NCBI RefSeq assembly: GCF_027409185.1
Contig: NC_084468.1
Coordinates: forward strand, 102,796,001-102,860,000
Length of the DNA stretch: 64,000 nucleotides
From: Cynocephalus volans
Taxonomy: Eukaryota > Chordata > Mammalia > Dermoptera > Cynocephalidae
Direction of reading: 5' to 3'
In this document: piece after piece, positions 1 through 9,888 of the stretch
Position numbering within the stretch: position 1 is the stretch's first letter
Layout: every line of letters starts with the position of its first letter
The notes under the pieces: generated by a model
What the model was told of the DNA's origin: nothing
The model's database searches: none
Seen by the model: the letters and a program-made list of their open reading frames with translations, nothing else
Translations under genes and position numbers: made by a program

Positions 1-219
1 TGCCCACATTTTTATCAGCATTCTGGTCACAACCATTTAACCAATCTCTAAAATGTTCCAAAGTTTCCCTCATCTTTTTGTCTTCCTCTAAGTCCTCTAA
101 ACTCCTCCAACCTTTGCCTGACATCCAGTTCCAAAGCTGCATCCACATTTTCAGGTATCTGTATAGTAATACCCCAGGCCTCAGTAGAAATTTCCTGTAT
201 TAGTCTGTTTGTGTTGCTT
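1..219 (-). mobile_element. MaLR (THE1/MST-like) internal 5' region plus LTR end
   Basis: Read on the minus strand, 195-1 matches my memory of the start of a MaLR (ERVL-MaLR) internal region. It is preceded by an LTR end reading GACTAATACA on the minus strand (about 196-219). Only about 24 bases of the LTR remain because the class I LTR at 220-516 abuts it, so the class I provirus probably inserted into this MaLR LTR. The element continues off the left edge of the window. The family is recognised by eye; the subfamily is not resolved. Confidence 0.7.
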
Positions 220-516
220 TGTTACAGAATGGAGGCAAACAGACTGCCAAAAAACCAAGCAACACTCAGAGGGTTGGAGAACTTGAGGTTTATTATGCTG
301 GTGGACTCAGAGGAGCTAATGTCCCAAAGTCTGAGGCCTGAATTGGGTCTTACAGGAGCTTATATAGATCCATTGTTCTGGGGGTTTTAGGTTTTGTTTT
401 CTCAGAAACTGTGCAGCAGGAGCTAGGCTGATGCAAGGAGTGGGTGGTGTTACAAAAGCAGAACAAAAAGTGGAAGCCCAGGCATGTGTTTGAGCTTTAC
501 TGGGCTGTCCATATCA
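220..516 (-). mobile_element. 3' LTR of antisense class I ERV
   Basis: A 297-bp LTR on the minus strand starts TGATATGG and ends CTGTAACA. A TATA-like CTATATAAG lies at 359-368 and a polyadenylation signal AATAAA at 289-294, in the order expected for U3-R-U5. A polypurine tract abuts its 5' end (517-535), making it the 3' LTR of the pol-bearing provirus to the right. No matching 5' LTR is visible near 5100-5600, so that provirus lost its 5' half. Confidence 0.72.
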
Positions 517-535
517 TTCCCCCCTTTGATGTTCT
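517..535 (-). other. Polypurine tract of class I ERV
   Basis: On the minus strand this reads as a purine run ending AAAGGGGGGAA directly before the LTR's TGATATGG. This is the plus-strand primer position of a retrovirus, and it ties the LTR at 220-516 to the upstream pol remnant. Confidence 0.7.
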
Positions 536-697
536 CTCTTCAGTTCTTTGAGTGAGCATCATATTCACGCCACAAGGGAAAGAAGCAATGTGGTACACAC
601 AACAGAAAATCAAACAAAGGCAAATATCACTAGTCCTCAAAAACAAAGTCCAGCAATTTCTGCAGAGGCACACTCCCTCATCAGAAATCCTCAAGCT

Positions 698-1224
698 TCA
701 GCCATGCATTGACTGGTTAGCTTGCAGAGTGACCAGGGAAGGGCTATTGTTCAGTCTCCTCTGGAGTTGGGCCTTGAGCAGGTTCTTGGAGTCACTCTTT
801 ATGGTCCAGGGCATTGTGTCATCTGGTGCGGCTGCCTTTTTAACACACATGTGGTGGATCCAGGGCACAAGGCCTGCAACTTTAACTGCTGTGGGAGTGG
901 TTAGAACAACCATGTGGGGGCCTGTCCAGTCAGGCTAGAGTGGTCTTTTTTTCTAATCTTTGACTCAGACCATATCCCCAAGCTGATGCAGGTGTTTCCA
1001 GTTCCCTAAACAAGTAGAGGCTTGTTGTAGTACTCCACTTGTGATCTGACAGAGAGTTTTTCTTAGAGCTAGCAAATGTTTGGATATCCTAGTTTCTCCA
1101 ACTGTTGGGGGTTTCCCTATACTTTGGCTACAACTGCAGGTGGCCTACCATACATGACCTCATAGGGGGAATACCTCAAAGGCCCTGGCATGCATTGGGT
1201 CCAGAGTAAGGCTAAGGGCAGGAT
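698..1224 (-). pseudogene. pol: Class I ERV integrase C-terminal remnant (left part)
   Basis: The minus strand at 913-698 encodes a peptide with TPTAVKVAGLVPWIHH, the pattern at the C-terminus of gammaretrovirus-type integrases where pol overlaps env. It is the continuation of the integrase core at 2920-3400; the two parts were separated by the provirus at 1232-2912. There is no recognisable env between here and the polypurine tract at 517, so env was lost before or after insertion. The reading frame is broken elsewhere and this is not a working enzyme. Confidence 0.75.
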
Positions 1225-1231
1225 GTCCACC
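1225..1231. repeat. Target-site duplication, left copy (gtccacc)
   Basis: gtccacc at 1225-1231 recurs at 2913-2919, flanking the LTR-bounded insertion. Six to seven bases agrees with the 6-bp duplications of class II retroviruses. The two sites fall within the integrase remnant of the older provirus, which sets the order of insertion. Confidence 0.8.
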
Positions 1232-1632
1232 TATGGGAATGCACCCTTTTTCTAAGCAAAAACAACAGATGGCCTAAACAGATAAAAGGTGGTGCCCAAG
1301 GGAAGTTAAGGGGGAGGGCTAAGCATAGAGAGTCAAGGCACATGCACATTTGACCTTTTCAAGGATTGGCCTACGCTTGGAAATCCCCACCTCCTAAGCA
1401 TATGAATATGATCTTTTGTGTTACAATAAATGGAACTGCCTGACAGAACACCCGCTGCATGTGTATGTGTTTGTTCCCTATCTGGGAGAGTAGCGGTGTG
1501 CTCACCCATCTCTTGGAATCTCTTTTTGCCCCATGTCCTGGGGGAGAGAAAAGGGCAATCCCTTTGGCCCCAACCCTCTATGGAAAGGAAAAGCCTGTTG
1601 GGATCCCATGCGGCCACCAGAGACACCCAACA
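1232..1632 (+). mobile_element. 5' LTR of class II/type-D-like ERV
   Basis: This is an approximately 400-bp LTR in sense orientation, nearly identical in layout to 2511-2912. It begins (ta)TGGGAATGC and ends CCCAACA. An AATAAA lies near 1424-1430, 3' of a degenerate TATA-like region (compare catataaata in the other LTR). A primer-binding-site candidate follows at 1635. The two LTRs differ at many scattered positions, so the insertion is not recent. Confidence 0.82.
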
Positions 1633-1634
1633 GC

Positions 1635-1652
1635 TGGTGCCCCATGTGAGGA
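1635..1652 (+). other. Primer binding site candidate (tRNA-Lys type)
   Basis: TGGTGCCCCATGTGAGGA follows the 5' LTR by two bases. It matches 13 of 18 positions of the tRNA-Lys1,2 primer site used by type-D/betaretroviruses as I recall it. Mutational decay explains the mismatches less securely than an alignment to intact relatives would. Confidence 0.55.
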
Positions 1653-1919
1653 CGGCGCCTCATACCACTTTCACCTTTTGCTTTCCACAGGGACGGCCAA
1701 AAATGCCGCACGATCCTGAAAGATGGTTTATGAAGAGTCCCTGGCCTACACTGCGGAGTTTCAGAAAGAAGGACAACGTTCAAGAGAAATCTGCTATCAG
1801 GGAAAGTCCACAATGAAGCAAGCTTATCTTCTGCTAGGGGTCTTCTCCATGATTGGTGAAGCAAGTCCACTCTCTTCTCCACATACTCCGACTAACCACA
1901 CATAAACAGAAGCAGCTTG

Positions 1920-2150
1920 GACTTGCTGTTTCTGCAATAAGGAGGATTATGTGCAGCCCTCAAAGAAGAATGCTGTTTTTACGCAGACCATTCCGTCATT
2001 GTTAAAGATTCTTTAGCTAAATTAAGAGAAGGATTAGAAAAACGTAGGAGGGAAAGAGAGGCCAATTCCGGCTGGTTTGAAGGCTGGTTTAGAATTTTCC
2101 CTTGGCTCACCACTCTAATATCCACCTTAATGGGCCCTCCATGCATGTGG
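1920..2150 (+). pseudogene. env: Env transmembrane-subunit remnant (gamma/type-D env)
   Basis: In one frame the sequence encodes the C-terminal ectodomain of a gammaretrovirus/type-D style transmembrane subunit: a CX6CC disulfide motif (CAALKEECC) near 1950-1980, a charged [14 protein letters not shown] helix, and a tryptophan-rich GWFEGWF stretch before the membrane segment near 2060-2130. Fusion peptide, surface subunit, gag and pol are absent and there is no open frame of useful length. A captured, functional envelope can be excluded here. Type-D viruses combine betaretroviral LTR/PBS with this env type, which agrees with the PBS and the CTE-like repeats. Confidence 0.75.
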
Positions 2151-2295
2151 GGTCAGCTAACGGCCCTTATAAGGTGCAACCTAGGTCCCTCACCATGCTC
2201 ACCTAGGTGGTGGAAAAGGTAGCTAATGAACAACACCCCCAAGACCCTTGGGTCAATTTGGCCCTTCAAAAAAATTAACACCAAGGTGTAATCTC

Positions 2296-2488
2296 CTGTT
2301 TGGGCTCAGCTAGGTTGGATAGTCAATGATGGGTAAGATCCCCCATGGGGGGGACAACCTAAGACAGGCACAACCACACAAGACCAATAAAGGTTCTTTC
2401 ATCCTCAGCTTGGTTGGATAGTCAACAATGGGTAAGATCCCCTAATGGGAAGGGACAACATAACACAGACACAACCACACAAGGCTTC
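2296..2488 (+). promoter_or_regulatory. Duplicated CTE-like RNA export element
   Basis: Two direct repeats about 99 bp apart (from 2305 and from 2404) carry the conserved blocks of the type-D retrovirus constitutive transport element: GTCAATGATGGGTAAGA followed by a C-run/G-run hairpin and then ACCTAAGACAGG. In type-D viruses this element lies between env and the 3' LTR and recruits the host export factor NXF1/TAP to unspliced RNA; here it has the same position, between the env remnant and the PPT. The second copy is more diverged (CATAACACAGAC). Identification is from memory of the simian type-D element, not from an alignment. Confidence 0.68.
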
Positions 2489-2492
2489 TATT

Positions 2493-2508
2493 AAAACAAA
2501 AAGGGGGA
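2493..2508 (+). other. Polypurine tract of type-D-like ERV
   Basis: aaaacaaaaaggggga directly precedes the 3' LTR and is the expected plus-strand primer site. Confidence 0.75.
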
Positions 2509-2510
2509 AC

Positions 2511-2912
2511 TATGGGACTGCGCCCTTTTTCTAAGCAAAAACAACAGATGGCCTAAACAGATAAAAGGTGGCGCCCCAAGGGAAGTTAAGGTGGGGGCTA
2601 AGCATAGAGAGGCAAGGCACGTGCACATTTGACCTTTTCAAGGATTGGCCTAAGCTTGAAAATCCCCACCTGCTAAGCATATAAATATGATCTTTTGTGT
2701 TACAATAAACAGAACTGCCTGACAGAACCCCCACTGCGTGTGTATGTGTTTGTCCCCTATCTGGGAGATCAGCAGTGTGCTCACCCATCTCTTGGAATCT
2801 CTTTTCGCCCCGCATCCTGTGGGGGGAGAAAAGGGCCATCTTTTTGGCCCCAACTCTCTAGGGAAAGGAAAAACCAGTTGGGGTCCCGTGCAGCCACCGG
2901 AGGCGCCCAACA
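2511..2912 (+). mobile_element. 3' LTR of class II/type-D-like ERV
   Basis: This LTR pairs with 1232-1632. It has a TATA-like catataaata at 2679-2688 and AATAAA at 2704-2709, and it ends CCCAACA. It is followed by the right copy of the gtccacc duplication (2913-2919). The provirus from LTR to LTR is only about 1.68 kb, so about 80% of the usual internal region is gone. Confidence 0.82.
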
Positions 2913-2919
2913 GTCCACC

Positions 2920-3400
2920 CAAAGCAACTTTGTTTTCTGGCATAGCTTAGCTAGTGTGTTCTTGAGGGTCCAATTCATGCACTCAACTTTTCCTGAGCTC
3001 TGTGGCCTATATGCCACATGGAGTTTCCATTTGATGCCTAGTGTCTTGGCCAAAGTCTGAACAACTTCTGACACAAAGGCTGGCCCATTGTCAGATCCCA
3101 TGTTTAGTGGAAGCCTATTCCTTGCTATGACTTCCTTTAGGAGGGCCCTGGCTACTTCCCATGCTTGCTTGGTAGGGGTTGGCAGAGCCTCAACTCATCC
3201 AGTGAAGGAGCAGATTAAAACTAGAAGGTACTTATAGCCTCTGCATCGCCTTATTTCAGTGAAGTCCACTACTAGGATTTCAAATGGGGCAGTCCCAGTT
3301 GTTTCTATGCCTGAAGGCAGCTTGGCTTTCTGTCCAGCGTTGTTCTGGGTGGATGTCATGCATCAGTAACTGATCTGGACACACAGTGAGGGGAGCCTAG
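2920..3400 (-). pseudogene. pol: Class I ERV integrase core remnant
   Basis: The minus strand encodes pieces of a gammaretrovirus-like integrase. A VDFTEI block (first catalytic Asp) near 3260, MGSDNGPAF (second Asp) near 3080-3100, and a SSGKVE block (catalytic Glu) near 2985-3000 appear in the correct order. At the left edge it is cut by the younger provirus and resumes at 1224. Stop codons and a frameshift separate the blocks. Confidence 0.75.
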
Positions 3401-3595
3401 TTATAAATTAGTATCGGCTCAGCGTGGCTTCAAGGGTTGTCTTTCCCCGATGGGTCATCTCATGATATTGTAACACCAGCTGATAGGCCATCTGTTGGGG
3501 CACTAGAAGTCTCTGATCCAGGAGCTTCCATCATCCCTCCTCTGTCTTTATTTCTCCTTCACTGGCTACCTGTTGGGCTTCTTTCTTTGTGTACC

Positions 3596-4024
3596 TCAGG
3601 TTTGCATTGCTTCCAGTACCAGCATGATTTTGACAGCGTCGCCCAAGTCCATAGCAGGCTCTGTTTGAGTGGCTGCTCTCTTGGCCATTTGGTCTGCCAG
3701 CTGGTTTCCTTTACTGATTTTGTCCGTCCCTTTCTGGTGTCCTTTGAAGTGTATGATAGCCACTTGAGTAGGCTCCCACACTGCTTCGAATAGTTGGAGG
3801 ATTTCTTTGTTTTTAATCATCTTTCCACCTGCTGACAACAGCCCCCTTTCCTTATATATGGCCCCATGGGCATGTAAGGTGACTAAAGCATACTTAGAAT
3901 CAGTGACCCATTTCCCCTTCAGGTACCCGAGTGCTTGGATTAGTGCCCATAGTTCTGCTTGCTGTGCTGACCATCTTTGAGGCAGGGGCTTTACCTCTAT
4001 AACTCTTTCATGATTAGTTAGCAC
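3596..4024 (-). pseudogene. pol: Class I ERV RNase H remnant
   Basis: A 142-codon open stretch encodes an RNase H domain of retroviral type. It has an AELWALIQAL segment with the catalytic Glu, TDSKYA with the next Asp, and GNQLADQMAK with the final Asp; the first catalytic Asp lies beyond the open part. It lies between RT (4399-5110) and integrase in normal pol order. The open frame is longer than expected by chance for a dead element, but pol as a whole is broken. Confidence 0.8.
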
Positions 4025-4398
4025 ATATCCAGCTCTTTATTGTCCTTCCTGGACATAGCTGCTCCCATCTGTGAACAGTTCTATGTCCAGGTCAGTGAAG
4101 GGAAGGTCTGTCAGATCAGGCCTGTTGGAGTATATCTCACCCATTAGTTCTTCACAGTCATGGTCCAGATTCAGTGAGTAGAAGCATGGCTGGGTTCAGG
4201 GTCCACACTGTTTCAAGGTGCATCCAGAGGTTCTCATAGAGCAGCCCTTGATAATGAGCCATCCTGGAGTTGGTCAACCATTTGTACCCCCCAACTGTTC
4301 ATCAAGGCAGTCACAGCATATGGGACCATCATGTTGAAGTTTTGTCCTAAGGTGAGTTTGTCTGCCTCCCAAATTAGGGTGATCATGGCCACCATGGC

Positions 4399-5110
4399 TC
4401 ACAGGAAGTGTGGCCATCCAGTTTCCACAGTGTCCAGCTGCCTGGACAAGTATGCCATTGGCCTTTGCCAAGGTCCTATAGTCTGGGTGAGGACTCCCAA
4501 AGCCATGTGATTTTTTTTTTCACAAACAAAGAGATACTGGAGCAGGGTGAAGTTCAACTTGTCTCCTGGGAAGGTGGTCAGGTCTGAGGCTAGTGCTTCT
4601 CTGAAGAGTTTAGGTGAGTTTTTAAACCCTTGTGGTAGCTTGGTCCAGGTTAGCTGAGTCTTCCTTCCCATGTGGGGGTTTTCCCATTCAAAAGCAAACA
4701 GCAGCTGGCTCTTGGGTGCCAGCCAGAGACACAAGAAGGCATCTTTGAGGTCAAGACAGGTGAACCATTTAGCCCGTGTGGGGACTAAGCTCAAGATCAT
4801 GTAGGGATTTGGAACCACAGGATGGAAGGTAACAGCAGCCTTGTTAACCGTGAGCAGGTCCTGCATGGGATGGTAACTCTTTCTGTTGGGCTTCTTGACC
4901 AGCATGAGTGGACTGTTCCAGAGTGATTGGCACTCTACCAGGATTCCTGCCTCTTGCAACTGGTGGATGTGTTCTTAGATTCCCAACTGGGCTTCCCTAG
5001 GTACTGGGTATTGCTTTAGCCTGACTGGAGTGGCTCTGGTCAGTATGTATGGGGGCATGTTTCTTTGCCATGCCTGCAGGGAGGGGATTTTTTAGCCCAT
5101 ATGGACAGGA
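4399..5110 (-). pseudogene. pol: Class I ERV reverse transcriptase remnant
   Basis: The minus strand carries RT from its N-terminus (QYPVPREAQ near 5005-5035, then a stop) through LVKKPN and the FTCLDLKDAF motif with the first catalytic Asp, to LPQGFKNSP. The YVDD active-site block is missing: the text goes from LLQY into a connection-domain sequence (LTQTIGPWQRPMAYLS), so there is an internal deletion. The open part spans 186 codons. The relationship is to gammaretrovirus-like class I ERVs. Confidence 0.8.
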
Positions 5111-5159
5111 ATTCTTCCAAGAGCTCTAAAGGGCTTTTGTGTAAAATGTACAAGAGTAC

Positions 5160-5570
5160 CTCAGTCAACCTCTGAGACTGAGATACCAGATATATTGTGA
5201 CTTCTCAGGAAATGATGAACAGGTATTGACTACAGTGATATAGGGTCATTAAAGTAATCAAAACCCATAGTTACCCCTATAAACATTAGCTCAAATAATC
5301 CTGAAGATAAAATACTATCTGGATTCTGTACCACAGGGAAGTCAATGTTGACTGTTTTATTTATGGTCCTGAGGTTGTGAAAAAAAAATTAATCTCTTCT
5401 TCATTTTGTTTCTTGACCAAAAGTATAGAAGTATCATAAGACCTAGTATAAAGTACAAAGAGTCACTTCTCTATTTAGGCCATCAACAACTGATTTTAGT
5501 ACTTCTTGAGCTTCTTGTTACAGAGGGTATTGCAAAAGTTGAATCGTAATCTGAATGAGTGTATTCAAAT
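5160..5570 (-). pseudogene. pol: Second, older ERV reverse transcriptase fossil
   Basis: The minus strand encodes QYPL..EAQ near 5500-5530 and NKTVNIDFPVVQNPDSIL near 5330-5370, an RT N-terminal region. It cannot belong to the provirus at 2920-5110, because that provirus already has its own copy of the same domain. It is much more decayed, with many stops. Upstream to about 6000 nothing further is certain. Confidence 0.55.
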
Positions 5571-6019
5571 CTTGAGATTTTTAGATCCAATAATTCTGTC
5601 AAGATCAGTATATTATTTGACCCATAAGAAATCTGCACATCCTGGCAATCTGTAATTGAGGTTTTCTTTAGAGAAAAAAATCACTAAACCAATTTCAAAT
5701 TAGCCTGTAATATGATTATGACTAGGGGAGTCCACAGAGATTAGAAGGAAGAGATCTGCAGGAGATTATTTTATCTGGCAATTCCATCTGCCCAGGTGAT
5801 CTCTTTTTCTTAAATTAGCAATGGTTTTCTCACAAAGGAGGAAGTATTTTTCTTGGATAAAAGTCTAAGGTGACAGTTACAGGCTGAGGTGTTGGCTGTC
5901 TGAAGCTTTTCAGTGTTAGACATACATTAGTCATTTATTGACCATGAGCAAGAATTTGTTAAGATGATTTTAGGGTTTAAGATTGATATAACAGTCACAA
6001 TATTAACATAATGTGCAGG

Positions 6020-9000
6020 TTTTTTATTAACATTTCAGAATTTTTGTATTTTAATTTATTTTTAATTGTACTTATCTGTGAGGTACATGTGTTGTTTTAA
6101 CATATGCATATATTATACAATGATTCACTTGGGGTAGATAGCATATCCATCACATAAACATTTATCTTTGTTTTGTGGTGATTACAGTCAAGATCCCCTT
6201 TTCTAGCTATTTAGAAATATACAATACAATATAATTAGCTCTGGTCAGTCTAGAACACCAGAATTTATTCCTATCTACCTGAAACTTTGTACCTGTCAGT
6301 CCACCTCTTCCCAATCACCCCTCATCCACCTTCCCTTCTTAGCCTCTGGTAACCTACTGTCTACTTCTATGAAAACCACTCATTACTTTTTTTTTTCTAA
6401 ATTCCACATATAAGTGAGATTATGTGGTATTTGTCTCTCTGTGCCTGGCTGACTTCACTTAGCTCAATGGTCTCCAGTTCCATTGATGTTGCTGCAAATA
6501 ACAGGATTTTGCTGGGTTTTGTTTTGTTTTGTTTTAAAATGGCTAAATAGTATTTAATTTTGCATCTATATCACCATTTTTTTATCGATCCATCTTCTGA
6601 TGGGCATTTAGGTTGATTCCATCTCTTAGCTATTGTGAACAGTGCTGCAGTGAACTTGGGAGTCCAGGTGTCTCTTTCACATACTGATTTCATTTCCTTT
6701 GTATATATAGCAATAATGAGATTGCTGTGTCATAGATAATTCTATTTTTAATTTCTTGAAGAATATCCATACTGTTTTCCACAATGGCTGTATTAATTTA
6801 CATTCAAGCCAAGAATGTATGACAATTGCCTTTTCTCTGCATCATTACCAGCTTTTATTATTTTGTCTTTATGATAATAGCCATTTTAATTGGAGTGAGA
6901 TGATATCTCATTGTGGTTTTAATTTGCATTTCCTTGATGATTAGAGATTTTGAGCATTTTTTCAAGTGCTTGTTGGCCATTTATATCTTCTTTTGAGAAA
7001 TGTCTGTTCAGGTCCCTTGCCTATTTTTTTAATAAGATTATTTAGTTTTTTGATGTTGTGTTCCTTATATATTCTGGATATTAGCCCCTTGTCAGATGCA
7101 TAGTTTGCAAACACTTTCTCCAATTCTGTATGTTATCTCTTCACTTTGTTGTCTCCTTTGTTGTGCACTTTTTTAGTTTGATGCAATCTCATTTATCTAT
7201 TTTTGCTTTTGCCTCATGTGCCTTATTATGTCTCATGTTACATGTGTCTTATTCAAAAAAGCACTGCCCAGTCCAATTTTATGTAGCACTTCTCATATGT
7301 TTTCTTCTAGCAGTTTCATAGTTTCAGGTCTTATATTTAACTCTAATCCATTTTGAGTTGATTTTTGTATATGGTGAGAGATAGAGGTCTAGTTTCAATC
7401 TTTCTCATGTGGATATCCAGTTTTCTCAGCACCACTTATTGAAGAGGTCCTTCTTTCCTCAGTGTATATTCTTGGCACCTTTGTCAAAAATCAGTAAATG
7501 TGTGGATTTATTTCTGGGCTGTTTATCTGTTCCATTGGTCTATGCTTCTGTTTTTGTGCCAGTATCATGCTATTTTGGTTACTATAACTTTATAGTATAT
7601 TTTGAAGTCAGGTAGTGTGATGCCTCCAGCTTTATTCCTTTTGTTTAAGATTGCTTTGGCTATATGGGATCGTTTGTAATTTTATACAAATTTTAGGATT
7701 TTTTTTTCTATTTCTATGAAGAATGTCATTCGTATTTTGATAGAAATTGTGTTGAATCTGTAGATTGCTTTAGTAGTATGGACATTTTGAACATATGAAT
7801 TCTTCTAACTCATGAACACAGGATATCTTTCTAATTATTTGTGTATTATTCAATTTCCCTTGTGAATGTTTTGTAGTTTTTGTTGTAGATGGCTTTTACC
7901 TCCTTGGTTAAATTTACTTCTAGGCATTTCATTTTTTTGGTAGCTGTTGTGAAAGGGAATACTTTCCTAATTTCTTTTTCAAATATTTTATTATTGCTGT
8001 ATAGAAACTACTGATTTTTGTATGTTCATTTTGTATACTGACACTTTACTCAGCTTCTTTATTAGTTATAGCAATGCTTTATTGGATCCTTTAGGTTTTC
8101 TATGTACATGATTCTGTTATCTGTTGTATTAGTCTGTTTCTGTTGCTTATAACAAAATACATGGAACTGGGATTTTGTAAAGACAATGAAATTTATTGCT
8201 TACAGCTTCTGAGGCTGGGAACTCCAAAGTCCATCTGGTGGTGGTGACAGTGACCAGGGGTCTTACATTGCAAGATGGTGGAAGCAGAAAGAGCAAGAGA
8301 GAAATCAAGATAGACTCTCCTCTTCTTTTAAAGCCCTCAGAACCACTCCCCTGACCCCCATTTTTAATCCATTCGCTTGTGCACAGTCCTACAATCCAAT
8401 CACCTCTCCAATTATCCCCACCTTTCAATTATCATAATAGGATTTCTCACCTTCTTAACAGTCACAGTGGGGACCAATTTTCTAATACATAAAACTTGGG
8501 GGACACAATTCAAGCTTCAGGGAGTTTGGAGGAAAAATAATTCAATCCAATACATCTGCAAATAGGGATAGTTTGAGTTCCTTCTTTCCAACCTGAGTGC
8601 CTTCTATTGCTTTCTCTTACCTTATTGCTGTGGCTAGAATTTCCAGCGCTGTGTTGAATAAGAGTGGGGAAAGTGGGAATCCTTGTCTTATTCCAGAACT
8701 TAGAGGAAAAGCCCTCACTTTTTTCCACTCAGCATGATATCAGCTGTGAGTGTGTTGTATGTGGCCTTTATTGTGTTGAGGTACATTTCTTCTTTACCTA
8801 AATTGTTGAGATTTTTTATCATGAAGTGGTGTTGAATTTTATCAAATGCTTTTTCTACATCTATTAAAATAATTATATAGGTTTTGACCTTCATTCGGCT
8901 GGTGGGGTGTACCACATTTATTGATTTGCATATGTTGAACTGTCCTTACATCCCTGGGATAAATCCCACTTAATCATGGTGAATGGTCTTTTTAATGTGT

Positions 9001-9805
9001 TGTTGGATTCTGCTTGCTAGTGTTTTACTGGGGATTTTCATACCTATATTCATTAGGGATATTGGTCTGTAATTTTCTTATTTTTTTGTGTCCTTTTCAG
9101 GTTTTTGTATGATGGTAATGCTGGCCTCATAGAATGAATTTGAAAGTATTCCCTCATCTTCAATGATCTGGATGAGTTTGGGAAGAACTAATATTAGTTC
9201 TTCTGCAAATGTTTGGTAGAATTCAGCAGTGAAGCCATCTGGTTTTGGTGTTTTCTTTGTTGGGAGATTATTATTGCTTGAATCTCATTACTCTCTATTC
9301 GTCTATTTAGATTTTCTAATTCTGTATGATTCAACCTTGGTAAGTTGTATATGTCTAGGATTTATCTATTTCTTCTAGGTGTTCCAGTTCGTTAGTGTAG
9401 AGTTGTTCATAATAATCTCTTATGATCCTTTGTATTTCTGTGGTATCAGTTTTAATGTCTTCTTTTTCATATCTGATTTTATTTACTTGAGTCTTCTCTT
9501 TTTTCTTCATTATTTAGCTAAATATTTATCAATTTTGTTTATCTTTTCCAAAAACCAACTCTTTGCTTTATTGATCTTTCATATTGCTTATTTTCAATCT
9601 CTAATTCATTGATTTCTGCGTTGATCTTTGTTATTTTTCTCCTTCCACTAATTCTGGATTTGGTTTGTTCTTGTTTTTCTAGTTTCTCAAGGTGTAATTT
9701 TAGGTTGTTTATTTGAAGTCTTTCTACTTTTTTGATGTACACATATTTTGCTATAAATTTCCCCTTAGAACCCCTTTTGCTGTATCCCATAGGATATGTA
9801 GGATA
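6020..9805 (-). mobile_element. L1 (antisense), 3' two-thirds, interrupted
   Basis: On the minus strand the order from 9805 to 6020 is ORF2 endonuclease-RT linker, RT (EKAFDKIQ at about 8820-8850), C-terminal region, then 3' UTR. The element is 5'-truncated. It is split by a MaLR LTR at 8125-8554, which is therefore younger. Many stops place it among older mammalian L1s. Confidence 0.85.
8125..8554 (-). mobile_element. MaLR (MST-like) solo LTR inside L1
   Basis: A 430-bp LTR begins TGTATTAGTCTG on the plus strand and ends CCAATACA, so it is antisense. It is flanked by tctgt (8120-8124) and tctgc (8555-8559), a 5-bp duplication with one change. The L1 text resumes cleanly on either side, which confirms both boundaries. 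Confidence 0.8.
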
Positions 9806-9888
9806 ATTTGGCATATCCTATAAGATGACAGCTAACAGTCCCAAATTATCTTTCTTGTTGAACATACAATAAATAAACCATCACCTAC

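Noticed and set aside
196..516. Reading 196-516 as one LTR serving both the MaLR and class I interiors
   Set aside because: The class I LTR closes well at TGTTACAG (220), and 196-219 matches the MaLR LTR end alone, so insertion into the MaLR LTR is simpler.
1920..2150. A captured, working envelope (syncytin-like)
   Set aside because: Only the C-terminal ectodomain part remains, without a surface subunit or a continuous frame.
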